A stretch of 12,518 bases of DNA from Pseudomonadota bacterium (GCA_021817875.1 JAKAFQ010000061.1:1-12518), one strand, 5' to 3'; positions 1 through 9,118 are shown, numbered from the stretch's first letter. Numbers and translations are program-made. The notes: generated from the sequence alone by a model not told the origin.

Positions 1-2028
1 CCGGTGGCCACGGCGGCGATTCTCGCCGATCTGCATCTCGATCCGGACACGCTCATTGCCGCGATCCTGCACGACGTCATCGAGGATACCCCGACGCCGA
101 AGGATCAGCTGGCCGCACGCTTCGGCGCGGATGTGGCGGAGCTGGTCGACGGGGTGACCAAGCTCGACGCCATCCAGTTCAAGAGCCGTGAAGAAGCGCA
201 GGCGGAATCCTTCCGCAAGATGCTGCTCGCGATGGTGCGCGACCTGCGCGTCATCCTCGTGAAGCTCGCCGATCGCACGCACAACATGCGCACCATCGAC
301 GCGATGCCGCCGCACCGGCGACGGGCGATCGCCCGCGAGACGCTCGATATCTACGCGCCGATCGCCGAGCGGCTCGGTCTGTACAACCTGAAGCTCGAGC
401 TCGAGGAGCTGGGTTTCCAGGCGCTGTACCCGCGCCGCTACCGGGTGCTGGAGCACGCTCTGCGCAAGGCGCGCGGCAACCAGAAGGAGTTTCTGAAGAA
501 GATCGAGCAGCAGCTGTCGGCGGCCCTCGAGAAGCGGGACATCCACGCCCGCGTCGACACCCGCGAGAAGCACATCTACAGCATCTACAAGAAGATGCTG
601 CGCAAGCGCGCCTCGCTCTCGGAAATCGTCGATGTCTACGGCCTGCGCATCATCGTCGATGAGCTCGATACCTGCTACCGGGCCCTCGGCGTGGTCCACG
701 CGGTGTTCAAGCCCATGCCCGGGCGGTTCAAGGACTATATCGCCATCCCGCGGGTCAACGGCTACCAGTCGCTGCACACCACCCTGTTTGGTCCGAACGC
801 CGTGCCCATCGAGGTGCAGATCCGCACCGAGGACATGCACCGCGTGTCCGAATCCGGCATCGCGGCGCATTGGAAATACAAATCCGGCGGGGGCGTGGGC
901 TCGATGCAGCAGGAACGGGCGCGCGAGTGGCTCTCGGGCCTGGTGGAGCTGCAGGAGGACGGCAACTCGGAGGAGTTTCTGGAGAGTGTCAAGGTCGACC
1001 TGTTTCCCGACAAGGTGTATGTCTTCACACCCAAGGGCAGGATCCTGCGGCTGCCGAGTGGCGCCACGGTGGTGGATTTCGCCTACGCGGTGCATACCGA
1101 CGTCGGCAACCGCTGTGTCGCGGCCAAGGTCGACCGGCGCCTGGCGCCGCTGCGCACCGTGCTGCGCAACGGCCAGACCGTGGACATCATCACCGCAAAG
1201 GGTGCGGTGCCCAACCCCGCGTGGGTGGGTTTCGTGGTGACCGCCAAGGCGCGCAGCGCCATCCGTCATTACCTGAAGGGTCTGCGACGCACGGAGGCGA
1301 TCGGCCTCGGCCAGCGGCTGCTCGCGCAGGCGCTCGCCGAGTTCCACCTGCCGCTGGAGGATGTCGGCCCCGAGACCCGTGCCGCGATGCTGGGCGAGCT
1401 CGGCATGAAGGACATGGATGATCTGTACGAGAGGATCGGTCTGGGCGAGCGACTGGCGCCGCTGGTCGCCCGCCGCCTGCTGCCCGGGGCCGTGGTGGCG
1501 AGCGCCGACAGCAAGTCCTCGCCGCTCGCCATCGCCGGCACCGAGGGACTGCTGGTTACCTACGCACGCTGCTGCTTCCCGCTGCCCAATGATCCGGTGT
1601 TCGCGTTCCTCTCCGCCGGCCGCGGTGTGGTCATCCACCGCGACCGTTGCGTCAACGTCGAGGATTATCGCAAGCATCCTGAAAAGTGGTTGCCGGTGAG
1701 CTGGCAGAACGCGACCGACAGGCTGTTCACCTCGGAAATCCGTGCGTACGTGGTCAACCGCACCGGGGTGCTCGCCAGGGTGGCGGCGGCCATCGCCAGC
1801 GCCGACACCAACATCCATCACGTCTCGATCGAGGAACAGGAAGGCGACGCATCGATTCTCACCTTCGAGCTGAAAGTGCGCGATCGCAAGCAGCTGGCGC
1901 GCGTGATGCGCGTCGTCCGGCGGCTGCCGGACGTGACCCGCGTCAGCCGGACCATCGCCGCGCATGCGCGCGGCGGGCGGACCGAGGACGATTTCGACGA
2001 GCACGATCCGAACTCCCGGAACGAATGA
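1..2028 (+). CDS. spoT: Bifunctional (p)ppGpp synthetase/hydrolase, SpoT/Rel family (5' end missing)
   Basis: This enzyme makes and degrades the stringent-response alarmone (p)ppGpp in the cytoplasm. The reading frame is open from base 1, and alignment from memory with E. coli SpoT suggests about 50 N-terminal residues lie outside the window. Counting visible codons, the HD hydrolase shows HDxxED (H24, D25, E28, D29) and D91 in [10 protein letters not shown]; the first metal-binding His would sit just upstream of base 1. The synthetase domain has D211, E271 and the motif RFKD (242-245). RXKD is typical of bifunctional Rel/SpoT proteins, whereas monofunctional RelA has EXDD. A TGS domain (about 334-400), a Cys-containing domain (C524, C525, C550) and a C-terminal ACT domain (about 576-651) follow. 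A short acidic tail after the ACT domain is extra compared with E. coli. Both activities look intact. ridA starts 8 bases after the stop. Confidence 0.95.
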   Translation, partial: PVATAAILADLHLDPDTLIAAILHDVIEDTPTPKDQLAARFGADVAELVDGVTKLDAIQFKSREEAQAESFRKMLLAMVRDLRVILVKLADRTHNMRTIDAMPPHRRRAIARETLDIYAPIAERLGLYNLKLELEELGFQALYPRRYRVLEHALRKARGNQKEFLKKIEQQLSAALEKRDIHARVDTREKHIYSIYKKMLRKRASLSEIVDVYGLRIIVDELDTCYRALGVVHAVFKPMPGRFKDYIAIPRVNGYQSLHTTLFGPNAVPIEVQIRTEDMHRVSESGIAAHWKYKSGGGVGSMQQERAREWLSGLVELQEDGNSEEFLESVKVDLFPDKVYVFTPKGRILRLPSGATVVDFAYAVHTDVGNRCVAAKVDRRLAPLRTVLRNGQTVDIITAKGAVPNPAWVGFVVTAKARSAIRHYLKGLRRTEAIGLGQRLLAQALAEFHLPLEDVGPETRAAMLGELGMKDMDDLYERIGLGERLAPLVARRLLPGAVVASADSKSSPLAIAGTEGLLVTYARCCFPLPNDPVFAFLSAGRGVVIHRDRCVNVEDYRKHPEKWLPVSWQNATDRLFTSEIRAYVVNRTGVLARVAAAIASADTNIHHVSIEEQEGDASILTFELKVRDRKQLARVMRVVRRLPDVTRVSRTIAAHARGGRTEDDFDEHDPNSRNE

Positions 2029-2036
2029 GGACCCGC

Positions 2037-2420
2037 ATGAGCCGAACGATCATCCAGACCGACCGGGCGCCGCAGGCGATCGGTACCTACTCCCAGGCTG
2101 TGCGCGTGGGTGACACCGTGTACCTTTCCGGTCAGATCCCGCTCGACCCGGTCACCAAAGAGCTGGTCGGCGGCGGCATCGAGGCCGAGATCCGCCGTGT
2201 GTTCGAGAACCTGCAGGCGGTGGCCGCGGCCGCGGGCGGCACTCTGGCGCAGGCGGTCAAGGTCAACATCTATCTGACCGATCTCAGTCACTTCACCAAG
2301 GTCAACGAGATCATGGCGCAGTATTTCCCGCAGCCTTATCCGGCGCGGGCGGCCGTCGGCGTCGCGCAACTGCCCAAGGGCGCGCGGGTCGAGGCCGAGT
2401 GCGTCCTGCATCTTGGCTGA
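2037..2420 (+). CDS. ridA: RidA family 2-iminobutanoate/2-iminopropanoate deaminase
   Basis: RidA (YjgF/YER057c/UK114 family) hydrolyses reactive enamine/imine intermediates released by PLP enzymes such as threonine dehydratase, protecting other PLP enzymes from damage. The 127-residue product matches the usual length. It has the N-terminal AIGxYSQAV and YLSGQIP segments. The catalytic Arg is R104 in [20 protein letters not shown], with E119 matching the conserved Glu. The ATG at 2037 is preceded by GAGGA at 2027-2031, which overlaps the spoT stop, so the two genes are probably translationally coupled. A longer open frame upstream in this phase runs inside spoT and is not credible as coding. 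The family usually forms soluble trimers; that is family knowledge, not something visible here. Confidence 0.95.
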   Translation: MSRTIIQTDRAPQAIGTYSQAVRVGDTVYLSGQIPLDPVTKELVGGGIEAEIRRVFENLQAVAAAAGGTLAQAVKVNIYLTDLSHFTKVNEIMAQYFPQPYPARAAVGVAQLPKGARVEAECVLHLG

Positions 2421-4512
2421 CGTCGCGCACGGACTCGCAGCCAGCGAGCAGCGGCCGGTCACGGCGCTGCCCGGCGTCGGTGCGGCGCTCGCCGGGCGGC
2501 TGCGCCGGCTCGGCGTCGAGCAGGTGCAGGACCTGCTGTTCGTCCTGCCTGTCGATTATGACGACCGTACCGAGTGCCGGCGCATCGGGCAACTCGTGCC
2601 GGGTGCGCGCGCGCTCGTCGAAGGCGAGGTGCAGCTGACCGAGGTGGTGTTTCGCCGGCGGCGCCAGCTGCTCACGCGGCTGTCCGACGGCTCGGGATTT
2701 CTGACCCTGCGTTTCTTTCACTTTTCGGCCAGTCAACAGACGGGGCTGGCGCGCGGCGTGCGCCTGCGCTGCTTCGGGGAGGTGCGCCGCGGGCCGCAGG
2801 GCCTGGAGATGATCCACCCCGAGTACCGACGGGTCACCGACCGGTCGGAGACGGTGGAGGATACCCTGACACCGCTCTATCCCCTGACGGAAGGAGTGAC
2901 CCAGGGCCGGTTGCGCATGCTGATCGCCCAGGCGCTGCGCGAGCTCGACACCGCGGGCGTGCGCGACTGGCTGCCCCGTGAGCTCGTGGAGAGCATGGCG
3001 TTGCCGCCCCTGGGCGAAGCGCTGCGTTACGTGCACCGCCCGCCGAAGGATGCCCGGCTGGCGGAGTTGTCGGCCGGACGCCACCCGGCGCAGCGGCGGC
3101 TCGCATTCGAGGAGCTGCTGGCGCATCAGGCGAGTCTCAGACTGTTGAAGCGTGCGGCCAAGACGGATCCGGCATGGGCCCTCCCGGACCGGGAGGGCCT
3201 CGCGAGGCGCTTGATGTCCTCGCTGCCCTTCCAGTTGACGACCGCGCAGGCGCGCGCCCTCGCCGAAGTCGAAACCGATCTGCGCTCCGAGGCCCCCATG
3301 GTGCGTCTGCTGCAGGGCGACGTCGGGTGCGGCAAGACGGTGGTCGCCGCCATGGCCGCGGCGCGTGCCGCGGGCAGCGGCCTGCAGGCCGCCCTCATGG
3401 CCCCGACCGAGCTGTTGGCCGAGCAGCACTGGCGCAACTTTCGCGACTGGTTTCAGCCGCTCGGACTGCCGGTGGCGCTGCTCTCGGGCACTCGGCCGGC
3501 ACGGGCGCGGCGCAGCGCGCTCGAGACCGTGGCTTCGGGCGAGGTGCGGCTGGTGGTGGGTACCCACGCTCTGTTCCAGGAGGGCATCGATTTCGCGAGT
3601 CTTGCGCTGGTCATCGTCGACGAGCAGCATCGCTTCGGCGTCCAGCAGCGGTTGCGCCTGCAGGAAAAGGGCCGCAAGCTCGGGCGTTTCCCGCACCAGC
3701 TCATCATGACGGCGACGCCCATCCCGCGCACCCTCGCCATGACGGCTTATGCCGATCTCGATATTTCGGTGATCGACCAGCTGCCTCCCGGCCGCACGCC
3801 CGTGCAGACCGTGGTGGTGCCGGAGCAGCGTCGCGACCAGGTGGTGGCCCGCGTCGAGCAGGCGTGCCGGTCGGGCCGCCAGGTGTACTGGGTGTGTCCG
3901 CTCATCGAGGAGTCCGAGGACCTGCGTTCCCAGGCGGCGGAAGAGACCGCGGCGGCGCTCGCGGAGGCTCTGCCGCAGGTGTGTGTCGCTCTGGTGCACG
4001 GCCGGATGTCGTCGGCAAAGAAAGACGAGGCGATGCTCGCCTTCAAGGCGGGCCGCATCGGGCTGCTCGTGGCGACCACGGTCATCGAGGTTGGGGTGGA
4101 TGTGCCCAACGCGACCCTGATGGTCATCGAGAACGCCGAGCGCATGGGACTCGCGCAGCTGCATCAGCTGCGCGGCCGAGTCGGACGCGGCGCGGCGGCC
4201 AGCAGCTGTGTGCTGCTCTACCGTGCGCCGCTGTCGCCGCTTGCGCGCAAGCGCCTGGAGGTGGTGCGCCAGAGCAATGACGGCTTTGAGATCGCGCGGC
4301 GGGACCTGGAGCTGCGTGGGCCGGGCGAGTTGCTGGGCACGCGCCAGACCGGACTGGCGCAGATGCGCGTCGCCGACCTGGTTCGCGATGCGGACCTGCT
4401 GCCGCGCGTGCAGGCGGCCGCGGAGGTGCTGCTGGACCGATACCCGGATAATATCGCTGCGCTCTCGGCAAGGTGGATCGCCGGGGGAGCACGCTACGGC
4501 AGGGTAGGGTAA
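2413..4512 (+). CDS. recG: ATP-dependent DNA helicase RecG
   Basis: RecG remodels stalled replication forks and branch-migrates Holliday junctions. The 699-residue product is close to the 693 of E. coli. An N-terminal wedge/OB-fold region (DGSGxLTLRFF, MIHPEYR) precedes two helicase lobes. Walker A is GDVGCGKT at residues 302-309, the Walker B/DEQH box is 403-406, and [19 protein letters not shown] follows. The second lobe carries [15 protein letters not shown] and QLRGRVGRG. The C-terminal GTRQTG motif (T643-G647) belongs to the segment that couples ATP hydrolysis to DNA movement. The only upstream in-frame start I see is TTG 2413, overlapping ridA by 8 bases, with no strong ribosome-binding site; it gives an N-terminus of the expected length. 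The usual Ser of the P-loop GDVGSGKT is Cys here. Confidence 0.95.
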   Translation: MADVAHGLAASEQRPVTALPGVGAALAGRLRRLGVEQVQDLLFVLPVDYDDRTECRRIGQLVPGARALVEGEVQLTEVVFRRRRQLLTRLSDGSGFLTLRFFHFSASQQTGLARGVRLRCFGEVRRGPQGLEMIHPEYRRVTDRSETVEDTLTPLYPLTEGVTQGRLRMLIAQALRELDTAGVRDWLPRELVESMALPPLGEALRYVHRPPKDARLAELSAGRHPAQRRLAFEELLAHQASLRLLKRAAKTDPAWALPDREGLARRLMSSLPFQLTTAQARALAEVETDLRSEAPMVRLLQGDVGCGKTVVAAMAAARAAGSGLQAALMAPTELLAEQHWRNFRDWFQPLGLPVALLSGTRPARARRSALETVASGEVRLVVGTHALFQEGIDFASLALVIVDEQHRFGVQQRLRLQEKGRKLGRFPHQLIMTATPIPRTLAMTAYADLDISVIDQLPPGRTPVQTVVVPEQRRDQVVARVEQACRSGRQVYWVCPLIEESEDLRSQAAEETAAALAEALPQVCVALVHGRMSSAKKDEAMLAFKAGRIGLLVATTVIEVGVDVPNATLMVIENAERMGLAQLHQLRGRVGRGAAASSCVLLYRAPLSPLARKRLEVVRQSNDGFEIARRDLELRGPGELLGTRQTGLAQMRVADLVRDADLLPRVQAAAEVLLDRYPDNIAALSARWIAGGARYGRVG

Positions 4513-4527
4513 CCAGGGACTCCCGAG

Positions 4528-5460
4528 ATGTCAGTCACGATCGAGTCCATCGGCGCCGGCGGCCAGCACCGCGGGGAAGCGCCGTTTCATTACCGTCTGG
4601 TGCGGCGGCTGCAGGAGTACGGGCGTCTGGCGCGCTTCGACCGGCCGATCGGTACGCTGCTGCTGCTGTGGCCGACGCTGTGGGCGCTGTGGATGGCGGG
4701 CAGCGGACGGCCGCAGCAGAGCGTATTGATCATTTTCACGCTGGGCGTCGTCGTGATGCGCGCCGCCGGCTGCATCATCAACGATTTCGCGGACCGCAAC
4801 ATCGATCCGAACGTCAAGCGGACCCGCGACCGGCCGCTTGCCGCCCGCCGCGTCTCGCCGCTCGAAGCCCTGGTGCTGTTCGGTGTCCTGATGCTGATCG
4901 CCCTGTGGCTGGTGACGCGACTCAATGCGCTCACGATCAGGCTGGGCGTGGCCGGCGCGGCTCTGACCGCCTCCTATCCCTTCGTGAAGCGGTTTTTCCC
5001 TCTGCCGCAGCTGTATCTGGGACTGTCCTTCGGTGGCTGGAGCATTCCCATGGCCTTCGCGGCCCAGCGCGACAGCGTGCCGCGCGTCGCCTGGGTGATG
5101 TATATCGCGGCCGTGGTATGGGCGGTGGTCTACGACACCGTTTATGCCATGGTCGATCGGGAAGATGACCTGCGGATCGGGGTTCACTCGAGCGCCATCC
5201 TGTTTGCCGATCTCGACCGTCTGCTGATCGGGGTGATGCAGGTGGTCATGCTGGGCGCGCTGGCGCTGGTGGGCAGGGATATGAAATTCGGTCACTGGTA
5301 TGACGCCGGGCTGGTCTCGGCGGCGCTGCTGTTCGCGTACCAGCAGTGGTTGATCCGCGGGCGCGAGCCGGCAGCCTGTCTGCGGGCGTTCCTGAACAAT
5401 AACTACGTCGGGATGGCGATCTTCATCGGCCTGGCGCTGCAGTACGTGTATCGCAATTGA
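4528..5460 (+). CDS. ubiA: 4-hydroxybenzoate polyprenyltransferase UbiA
   Basis: UbiA is an inner-membrane prenyltransferase that joins the polyprenyl tail to 4-hydroxybenzoate, committing it to ubiquinone synthesis. The 310-residue protein is strongly hydrophobic with multiple membrane segments. The first Mg/diphosphate motif NDFADRNID has D86, D89 and D93; the second, YDTVYAMVDREDD, has D203, D210, D213 and D214. The segment RPIGTLLLLWPTLWALW is nearly the E. coli UbiA sequence, which favours UbiA over related prenyltransferases such as MenA or heme O synthase. The ATG at 4528 follows AGGGA (4515-4519) at 8 bases and lies 15 bases after the recG stop, so it may share that transcript. The N-terminus is about 20 residues longer than in E. 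coli. No ubiC (chorismate lyase) adjoins it. Confidence 0.95.
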   Translation: MSVTIESIGAGGQHRGEAPFHYRLVRRLQEYGRLARFDRPIGTLLLLWPTLWALWMAGSGRPQQSVLIIFTLGVVVMRAAGCIINDFADRNIDPNVKRTRDRPLAARRVSPLEALVLFGVLMLIALWLVTRLNALTIRLGVAGAALTASYPFVKRFFPLPQLYLGLSFGGWSIPMAFAAQRDSVPRVAWVMYIAAVVWAVVYDTVYAMVDREDDLRIGVHSSAILFADLDRLLIGVMQVVMLGALALVGRDMKFGHWYDAGLVSAALLFAYQQWLIRGREPAACLRAFLNNNYVGMAIFIGLALQYVYRN

Positions 5461-5507
5461 GCGGCCCGCAACTTTTCCGGGCCCGCGGGGTTCTCACCAC
5501 GGGCCGC
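5461..5507. repeat. GC-rich inverted repeat directly after ubiA
   Basis: GCGGCCCG at 5461-5468 is perfectly complementary to CGGGCCGC at 5500-5507, starting at the first base after the ubiA stop. The 31-base interval contains the self-complementary GGGCCC and a GCCCGCGG that pairs imperfectly with CCACGGGC. A folded transcript end is likely. No T-run follows, so a classical intrinsic terminator is not supported. Confidence 0.4.
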
Positions 5508-5560
5508 CGTCGCAAGCGGCATCAGCGCACAGGCGCGGTGTCGGGTCACGGGGAGGCATC

Positions 5561-5884
5561 ATGAGTACGACAGCCGATAATCACATGGTCCGCTGCTGGG
5601 CGTGCGGGCGTGAGATTCACTGCAGCGCGCAGACCTGCCCGGGCTGCGGAGCACGCCAGATCGCCGCCGGAGAGTCGGAGCGGCTGCTCCTGCCGGCGTT
5701 CCTGCTGTGCTTCTTCCTCGGCTACATCGGCGCCCACCGGTATTACGCCGGCAAGATCGGCACCGGGCTGCTGATGCTGGTGACCGCCGGGGGCCTTGGG
5801 GTATGGTGGCTGATCGATGTGATCCTGATCCTTTCCGGATCGTTCCGGGACATCGACGGCAAGACGCTCAAGCGCTGGATCTGA
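5561..5884 (+). CDS. Zinc-ribbon and TM2-domain membrane protein
   Basis: The 107-residue product has two parts. Residues 12-29 form a zinc-ribbon-like CxxC-N10-CxxC (C12, C15, C26, C29). Residues about 44-92 match the TM2 domain: a hydrophobic helix ending FFLGYIGAHRYYAGKIGTG, then a second helix through GGLGVWWLIDVILIL, with the family's G-x-HR-(F/Y)Y-x-G turn. It is probably an inner-membrane protein with a small cytoplasmic metal-binding head; topology is inferred. TM2 proteins are widespread in bacteria and I know of no firm general function, so none is assigned. GGGAGG at 5551-5556, 4 bases before the ATG, supports the start. It sits 100 bases after ubiA and 172 bases before bioB, so it is probably a separate unit or the end of the ubiA transcript. 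Confidence 0.85.
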   Translation: MSTTADNHMVRCWACGREIHCSAQTCPGCGARQIAAGESERLLLPAFLLCFFLGYIGAHRYYAGKIGTGLLMLVTAGGLGVWWLIDVILILSGSFRDIDGKTLKRWI

Positions 5885-5901
5885 CATCGTGCGAGCGCCT
5901 G

Positions 5902-5923
5902 GCTGCGGCCGTGCATCCGCAGC
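5902..5923 (+). terminator. Possible hairpin terminator after the TM2 gene
   Basis: GCTGCGG (5902-5908) and CCGCAGC (5917-5923) form a perfect 7-bp stem with an 8-base loop, 17 bases after the TM2 gene stop. There is no U-tract, so it could be a Rho-dependent 3' end or only a transcript-stabilising hairpin. Confidence 0.3.
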
Positions 5924-5959
5924 GCCGCTGGGTCGTCGGCGTGGCTATTAGTAAACCAA

Positions 5960-5992
5960 TTGTCGACCAATTGCAGTAACTGGCGTTGACAA
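5960..5992. promoter_or_regulatory. Candidate BirA (biotin repressor) operator
   Basis: TTGTCGACC (5960-5968) and CGTTGACAA (5984-5992) are separated by exactly 15 bases. The BirA operator consensus is TTGTAAACC-N14/15-GGTTTACAA; each arm here matches 7 of 9 positions and all TTGT/ACAA ends are kept. It lies in a clearly AT-rich patch (about 5944-5993) just upstream of bioB and overlaps a TTGACA hexamer. In E. coli, BirA bound to biotinyl-AMP represses the bio genes at such a site. A further half-site, TAGTAAACC (5949-5957), lies 11 bases upstream of the left arm. Confidence 0.65.
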
Positions 5993-6014
5993 TCGGGTTG
6001 CTGGCCGCGACCAT
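5986..6014 (+). promoter_or_regulatory. Candidate sigma-70 promoter for the bio operon
   Basis: A perfect -35 hexamer TTGACA (5986-5991) lies inside the right arm of the putative BirA operator. The best -10 at 17-bp spacing is GACCAT (6009-6014), only 3 of 6 but keeping A at position 2 and T at position 6. Transcription would start near 6021, leaving about 36 bases of leader before the ATG at 6057. The -10 is the weak part of this call; GACAAT (5988-5993) is an alternative but lacks a good -35. Confidence 0.4.
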
Positions 6015-6056
6015 CCCGCGGGCATGACCCGAACCCTTCCCGCCACCGGAATTCTT

Positions 6057-7124
6057 ATGAGCTCGCCGATACCCGATGCCTTCGGCACCGTGCGCCACGA
6101 CTGGACGCTGCCGGAGGTGGAAGCGCTGTTCGCTCTGCCGCTGATGGACCTGCTGTTGCACGCGCAGCGCGTGCACCGCGAGCACCATGAGCCGAATACC
6201 GTCCAGATGAGCACGCTGCTGTCGATCAAGACCGGCGCCTGCCCGGAGGACTGCGCCTACTGCCCCCAGAGCGCGCGCTACGATACGGGGCTCGATGCCG
6301 AAGCGCTGCTCGAGGTCGCCACCGTACTCGACAGCGCCCGGCGTGCCCGGGAGGCCGGTGCCACCCGCTTCTGCATGGGCGCGGCGTACCGTTCGCCCAG
6401 GGCGAAGGACCTGAAAGTGATCGCCCGGATGATCCGCGAGGTTCACGCCCTGGGGCTCGAGACCTGCGCCACGCTGGGCATGCTCAGCCCGGAGCAGGCC
6501 CGGGAACTGAAGGCCGCCGGTCTCGATTACTACAATCACAATCTCGACACCTCGCCGGAGTACTACGGCGAGATCATCACCACCCGCACCTACCAGGACC
6601 GGCTCGACACGCTGCAGGCGGTGCGCGCGGCGGATCTCAAGGTGTGCTGCGGCGGCATTCTCGGCATGGGCGAGTCTGCGGCGGATCGCGCCGGATTGCT
6701 GCTGACCCTGGCCAACCTGCCCGAACACCCCGAGAGCGTGCCCATCAATCGCCTGGTGCAGGTCGAGGGGACGCCGCTCGCCGGCAGCGCGCCGCTCGAT
6801 CCGTTCGAGTTCGTGCGCGCCATCGCCGTGGCTCGGCTGCTCATGCCGCGCTCGTACGTGCGCCTGTCCGCCGGCCGGCAGGACATGAGCGAGGAGCTGC
6901 AGGCGCTGTGCTTCATGGCGGGCGCCAACTCCATTTTCTACGGCGAGAAGCTGCTCACCACCGGGAACCCGGAGGTGGAACGCGACCGGCGGCTGTTCGA
7001 GCGACTCGGCCTCAAGGCCGAGGCACGTCCGGACCCTGGACACCGCCTCGCACCCGTCCAGGGACAGTCCGCCGGCGGCTGCACCTGCGCACAGGTCCAG
7101 GCGCATGCAGAGACAGCCTCTTGA
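6057..7124 (+). CDS. bioB: Biotin synthase BioB (radical SAM)
   Basis: BioB inserts sulfur into dethiobiotin, the last step of biotin synthesis. The radical-SAM [4Fe-4S] motif CxxxCxxC is C62, C66 and C69 in [12 protein letters not shown]. The [2Fe-2S] sulfur-donor ligands are all present: C106 (RFCMGAA), C137 (ETCATLG), C197 (VCCGG) and R269 (YVRLSAGR). Each is offset by nine from the E. coli positions. Length is 355 residues against 346 in E. coli, with a tail rich in Gly, Cys and Gln. An in-frame ATG at 6024 would add 11 residues. I prefer 6057 because the putative transcript starts near 6021 and GGA (6048-6050) lies 6 bases upstream; neither start has a strong ribosome-binding site. It is the first gene of bioBFHCD and probably BirA-regulated. 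Confidence 0.95.
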   Translation: MSSPIPDAFGTVRHDWTLPEVEALFALPLMDLLLHAQRVHREHHEPNTVQMSTLLSIKTGACPEDCAYCPQSARYDTGLDAEALLEVATVLDSARRAREAGATRFCMGAAYRSPRAKDLKVIARMIREVHALGLETCATLGMLSPEQARELKAAGLDYYNHNLDTSPEYYGEIITTRTYQDRLDTLQAVRAADLKVCCGGILGMGESAADRAGLLLTLANLPEHPESVPINRLVQVEGTPLAGSAPLDPFEFVRAIAVARLLMPRSYVRLSAGRQDMSEELQALCFMAGANSIFYGEKLLTTGNPEVERDRRLFERLGLKAEARPDPGHRLAPVQGQSAGGCTCAQVQAHAETAS

Positions 7125-8340
7125 GCCGGAGCTCGAGCGGCTCGAGCGGCGGGATCTTCGCCGCCGCCGCTACAGCGTCGAGGGCTTCCCGGAGCTGGGT
7201 AGCCACGCCGAGGTGATCGTCGAGGGCAGACGGCTCATCGACTTCAGCAGCAACGACTATCTCGGCCTTGCCGGGCATCCCGCCCTGGCCGCGGCCCTCG
7301 CGGAGTGCGCGTCGCGCTGCGGCTCGGGCAGTGGCGCATCCCACCTGATCAGCGGCCACGGCGCCGAGCACGCGGCTCTGGAGGAAGAACTCGCGGAGTT
7401 CATGGGCCGTGAGCGGGCGCTGCTGTTTTCCACCGGTTACATGGCGAACCTGGGCATTCTGAGCGCGCTCGCCGAGCGGGGAGAGGCGCTGTTCCTCGAT
7501 CGCCTGAGCCACGCATCGCTCATCGACGGTGGGTTGTTGTCGGGCGCTCGGTTTCGCCGCTATCCGCACTGCGACGCCGCCGCGGCGCGGCGCATGCTTG
7601 CCGAGAGTCCCCAGGCCGTCGCCGTGCTGGCGACAGACGGCGTGTTCAGCATGGACGGTGATATCGCGCCGCTCGCGGAACTCGCGGCAGCCACCCGCGC
7701 GCACAACGGCTGGCTGGTCGTGGACGATGCGCACGGTATCGGCGTCATGGGACCGACCGGACGGGGGGTGGTGGAACGGGCTGGTCTGTCTGCCGAGGCC
7801 GTCCCGGTGCTGGTCGGCACGCTCGGCAAGGCGTTCGGTTCGTTCGGCGCCTTCGTTGCGGGTTCCGCGGCGCTCATCGAGTTCCTGGTCCAGAAGGCCC
7901 GTTCCTATATTTACACGACGGCGCTGCCACAGCCGGTGGCCGCGGCCAGCCGTGAGGCGCTGCGCATCGCGCACCGCGAGTCCTGGCGCCGGGAGCGGGC
8001 ATTGGAGCTGACCCGGCGATTTCGCGCGGCGGCCGGTCAGGCCGGTGTGCCGCTCACGGCTTCCGAGACCCCCATTCAACCGATTCCGATCGGCGCTGCG
8101 CGGGCGGCGGTATCGGCCCAGCAGGCGCTGCGCGAAGCCGGCTTCTGGGTGGTGGCCATCCGCTCGCCCACGGTGCCCGAGGGACGCGAGCGGCTGCGTG
8201 TGACGCTGACCGCGGCGCACCGCGAGGACCAGGTCGATGCGCTGGTCGAGGCGTTGAGCCGCATCGTTCCTCTCACCCCTGGGCAAGCGTTGGTCTCGTC
8301 GTGCCAGACCCGTGAATCGGACGCGCCACTCCATGAGTGA
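7105..8340 (+). CDS. bioF: 8-amino-7-oxononanoate synthase BioF
   Basis: BioF is a PLP-dependent alpha-oxoamine synthase that condenses pimeloyl-ACP (or -CoA) with L-alanine to give 8-amino-7-oxononanoate (KAPA). The PLP lysine is K242 in [11 protein letters not shown]207 and H210 of VVDDAHGIG bind the cofactor ring and H136 of DRLSHAS stacks on it. [12 protein letters not shown] near the N-terminus and [11 protein letters not shown] are family signatures. The 411-residue length is somewhat above E. coli (384), with extra residues at both ends. The ATG at 7105 overlaps bioB by 20 bases; AGG (7099-7101) or CAGG (7092-7095) may serve as a ribosome-binding site. Position between bioB and bioH argues for BioF rather than the related glycine C-acetyltransferase (Kbl) or 5-aminolevulinate synthase. 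Confidence 0.95.
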   Translation: MQRQPLEPELERLERRDLRRRRYSVEGFPELGSHAEVIVEGRRLIDFSSNDYLGLAGHPALAAALAECASRCGSGSGASHLISGHGAEHAALEEELAEFMGRERALLFSTGYMANLGILSALAERGEALFLDRLSHASLIDGGLLSGARFRRYPHCDAAAARRMLAESPQAVAVLATDGVFSMDGDIAPLAELAAATRAHNGWLVVDDAHGIGVMGPTGRGVVERAGLSAEAVPVLVGTLGKAFGSFGAFVAGSAALIEFLVQKARSYIYTTALPQPVAAASREALRIAHRESWRRERALELTRRFRAAAGQAGVPLTASETPIQPIPIGAARAAVSAQQALREAGFWVVAIRSPTVPEGRERLRVTLTAAHREDQVDALVEALSRIVPLTPGQALVSSCQTRESDAPLHE

Positions 8341-9114
8341 CCTGCATGTGGAGATCCGCGGCGAGGGATTACCGGTGGTGCTGCTGCACGGCTGGGGCAT
8401 GAACCTGCGTGTCTGGGACCCGCTCGCGCAGGCGCTCGGCGAGCGATTCCGGCTGATCGCCGTGGATCTGCCCGGGCACGGACACAGTCCCTGGCGCCCG
8501 CAGTACACGACGGCACGCCAACAGGTGCAGTGGATCAGTGAGACCGCGGCGGCGCTCGTCGGTCGGGGACCTTATGTGCTGCTGGGATGGTCGTTGGGTG
8601 CACAGCTGGCGCTGCAGTGGGCCGCCGGGCGAGCGGAGCGGCTCGAACACCTGGTGCTGCTCGCCGCGACACCGCGTTTTGCTGCGGCGCCCGATTGGCC
8701 CTGCGGGGCGCCCCCCGGCCGGCTGGAGCGGCTCGCCGCCGGGCTGCGGAACGATTACCGGCGTACCCTGAGCGAATTTCTCGAGCTGCAGGTGCGCGGC
8801 AGCACTTCGGGCGAGGCCGTGCTCGAGCAGCTGCGCGCGGCGCTGTTCGCGCACGGCGAAGCCCGACCGGAGGCGCTCTGCGCGGGCCTCGACATTCTGC
8901 GTGAGACGGACCTGCGGGCCGTGGTGGGCGATATCCGGACGCCGGCCCTGGTGGTCGCCGGCCAGTACGACCGTGTGGTGCTGCCGGCCTCGTCGCAGGC
9001 GCTGGCGAAGAACATGCCCCGGGCGCGGTACGTGGAGATCCGCCGTGCTGCACACGCGCCGTTCCTGTCGCATACGGGCGAGATCGCTGCTCTGATGACC
9101 GGATTCCTGCAGTC

Positions 9115-9118
<4 letters not shown>
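8333..9118 (+). CDS. bioH: Pimeloyl-ACP methyl ester carboxylesterase BioH
   Basis: BioH is an alpha/beta hydrolase that removes the methyl group from pimeloyl-ACP methyl ester. This ends the disguised fatty-acid cycle opened by BioC and frees pimeloyl-ACP for BioF. The catalytic triad is complete: S87 in GWSLG, D213 in GQYDRVVLP and H241 in AAHAPFLSH. W21 in HGWGM matches the oxyanion-side Trp of E. coli BioH, and overall similarity to that protein is clear (261 residues against 256). The ATG at 8333 overlaps the bioF stop by 8 bases. A GTG at 8312 would add seven residues with no better ribosome-binding site. In E. coli bioH lies apart from the bio operon; here it is inside it, which strengthens the assignment over a generic esterase. 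Confidence 0.92.

Noticed and set aside
2311..4164. Long minus-strand open frame (617 codons) opposite recG
   Set aside because: It lies wholly antisense to recG with its intact helicase motifs, has a His/Arg/Gln-rich composition typical of the antisense of GC-rich genes, and shows no recognisable domain.
6024..6056. Upstream in-frame ATG as the bioB start
   Set aside because: It would sit about 3 bases from the predicted transcription start and has no ribosome-binding site; 6057 gives a family-like N-terminus. Not fully excluded.
8312..8332. Upstream GTG as the bioH start
   Set aside because: No ribosome-binding site and seven residues beyond the usual BioH N-terminus; ATG 8333 overlaps the bioF stop in the same way as the other junctions.
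7012..8508. Long minus-strand open frame (498 codons) opposite bioF
   Set aside because: Shadow of a clear bioF gene; low-complexity Arg/Gly composition and no family signature.
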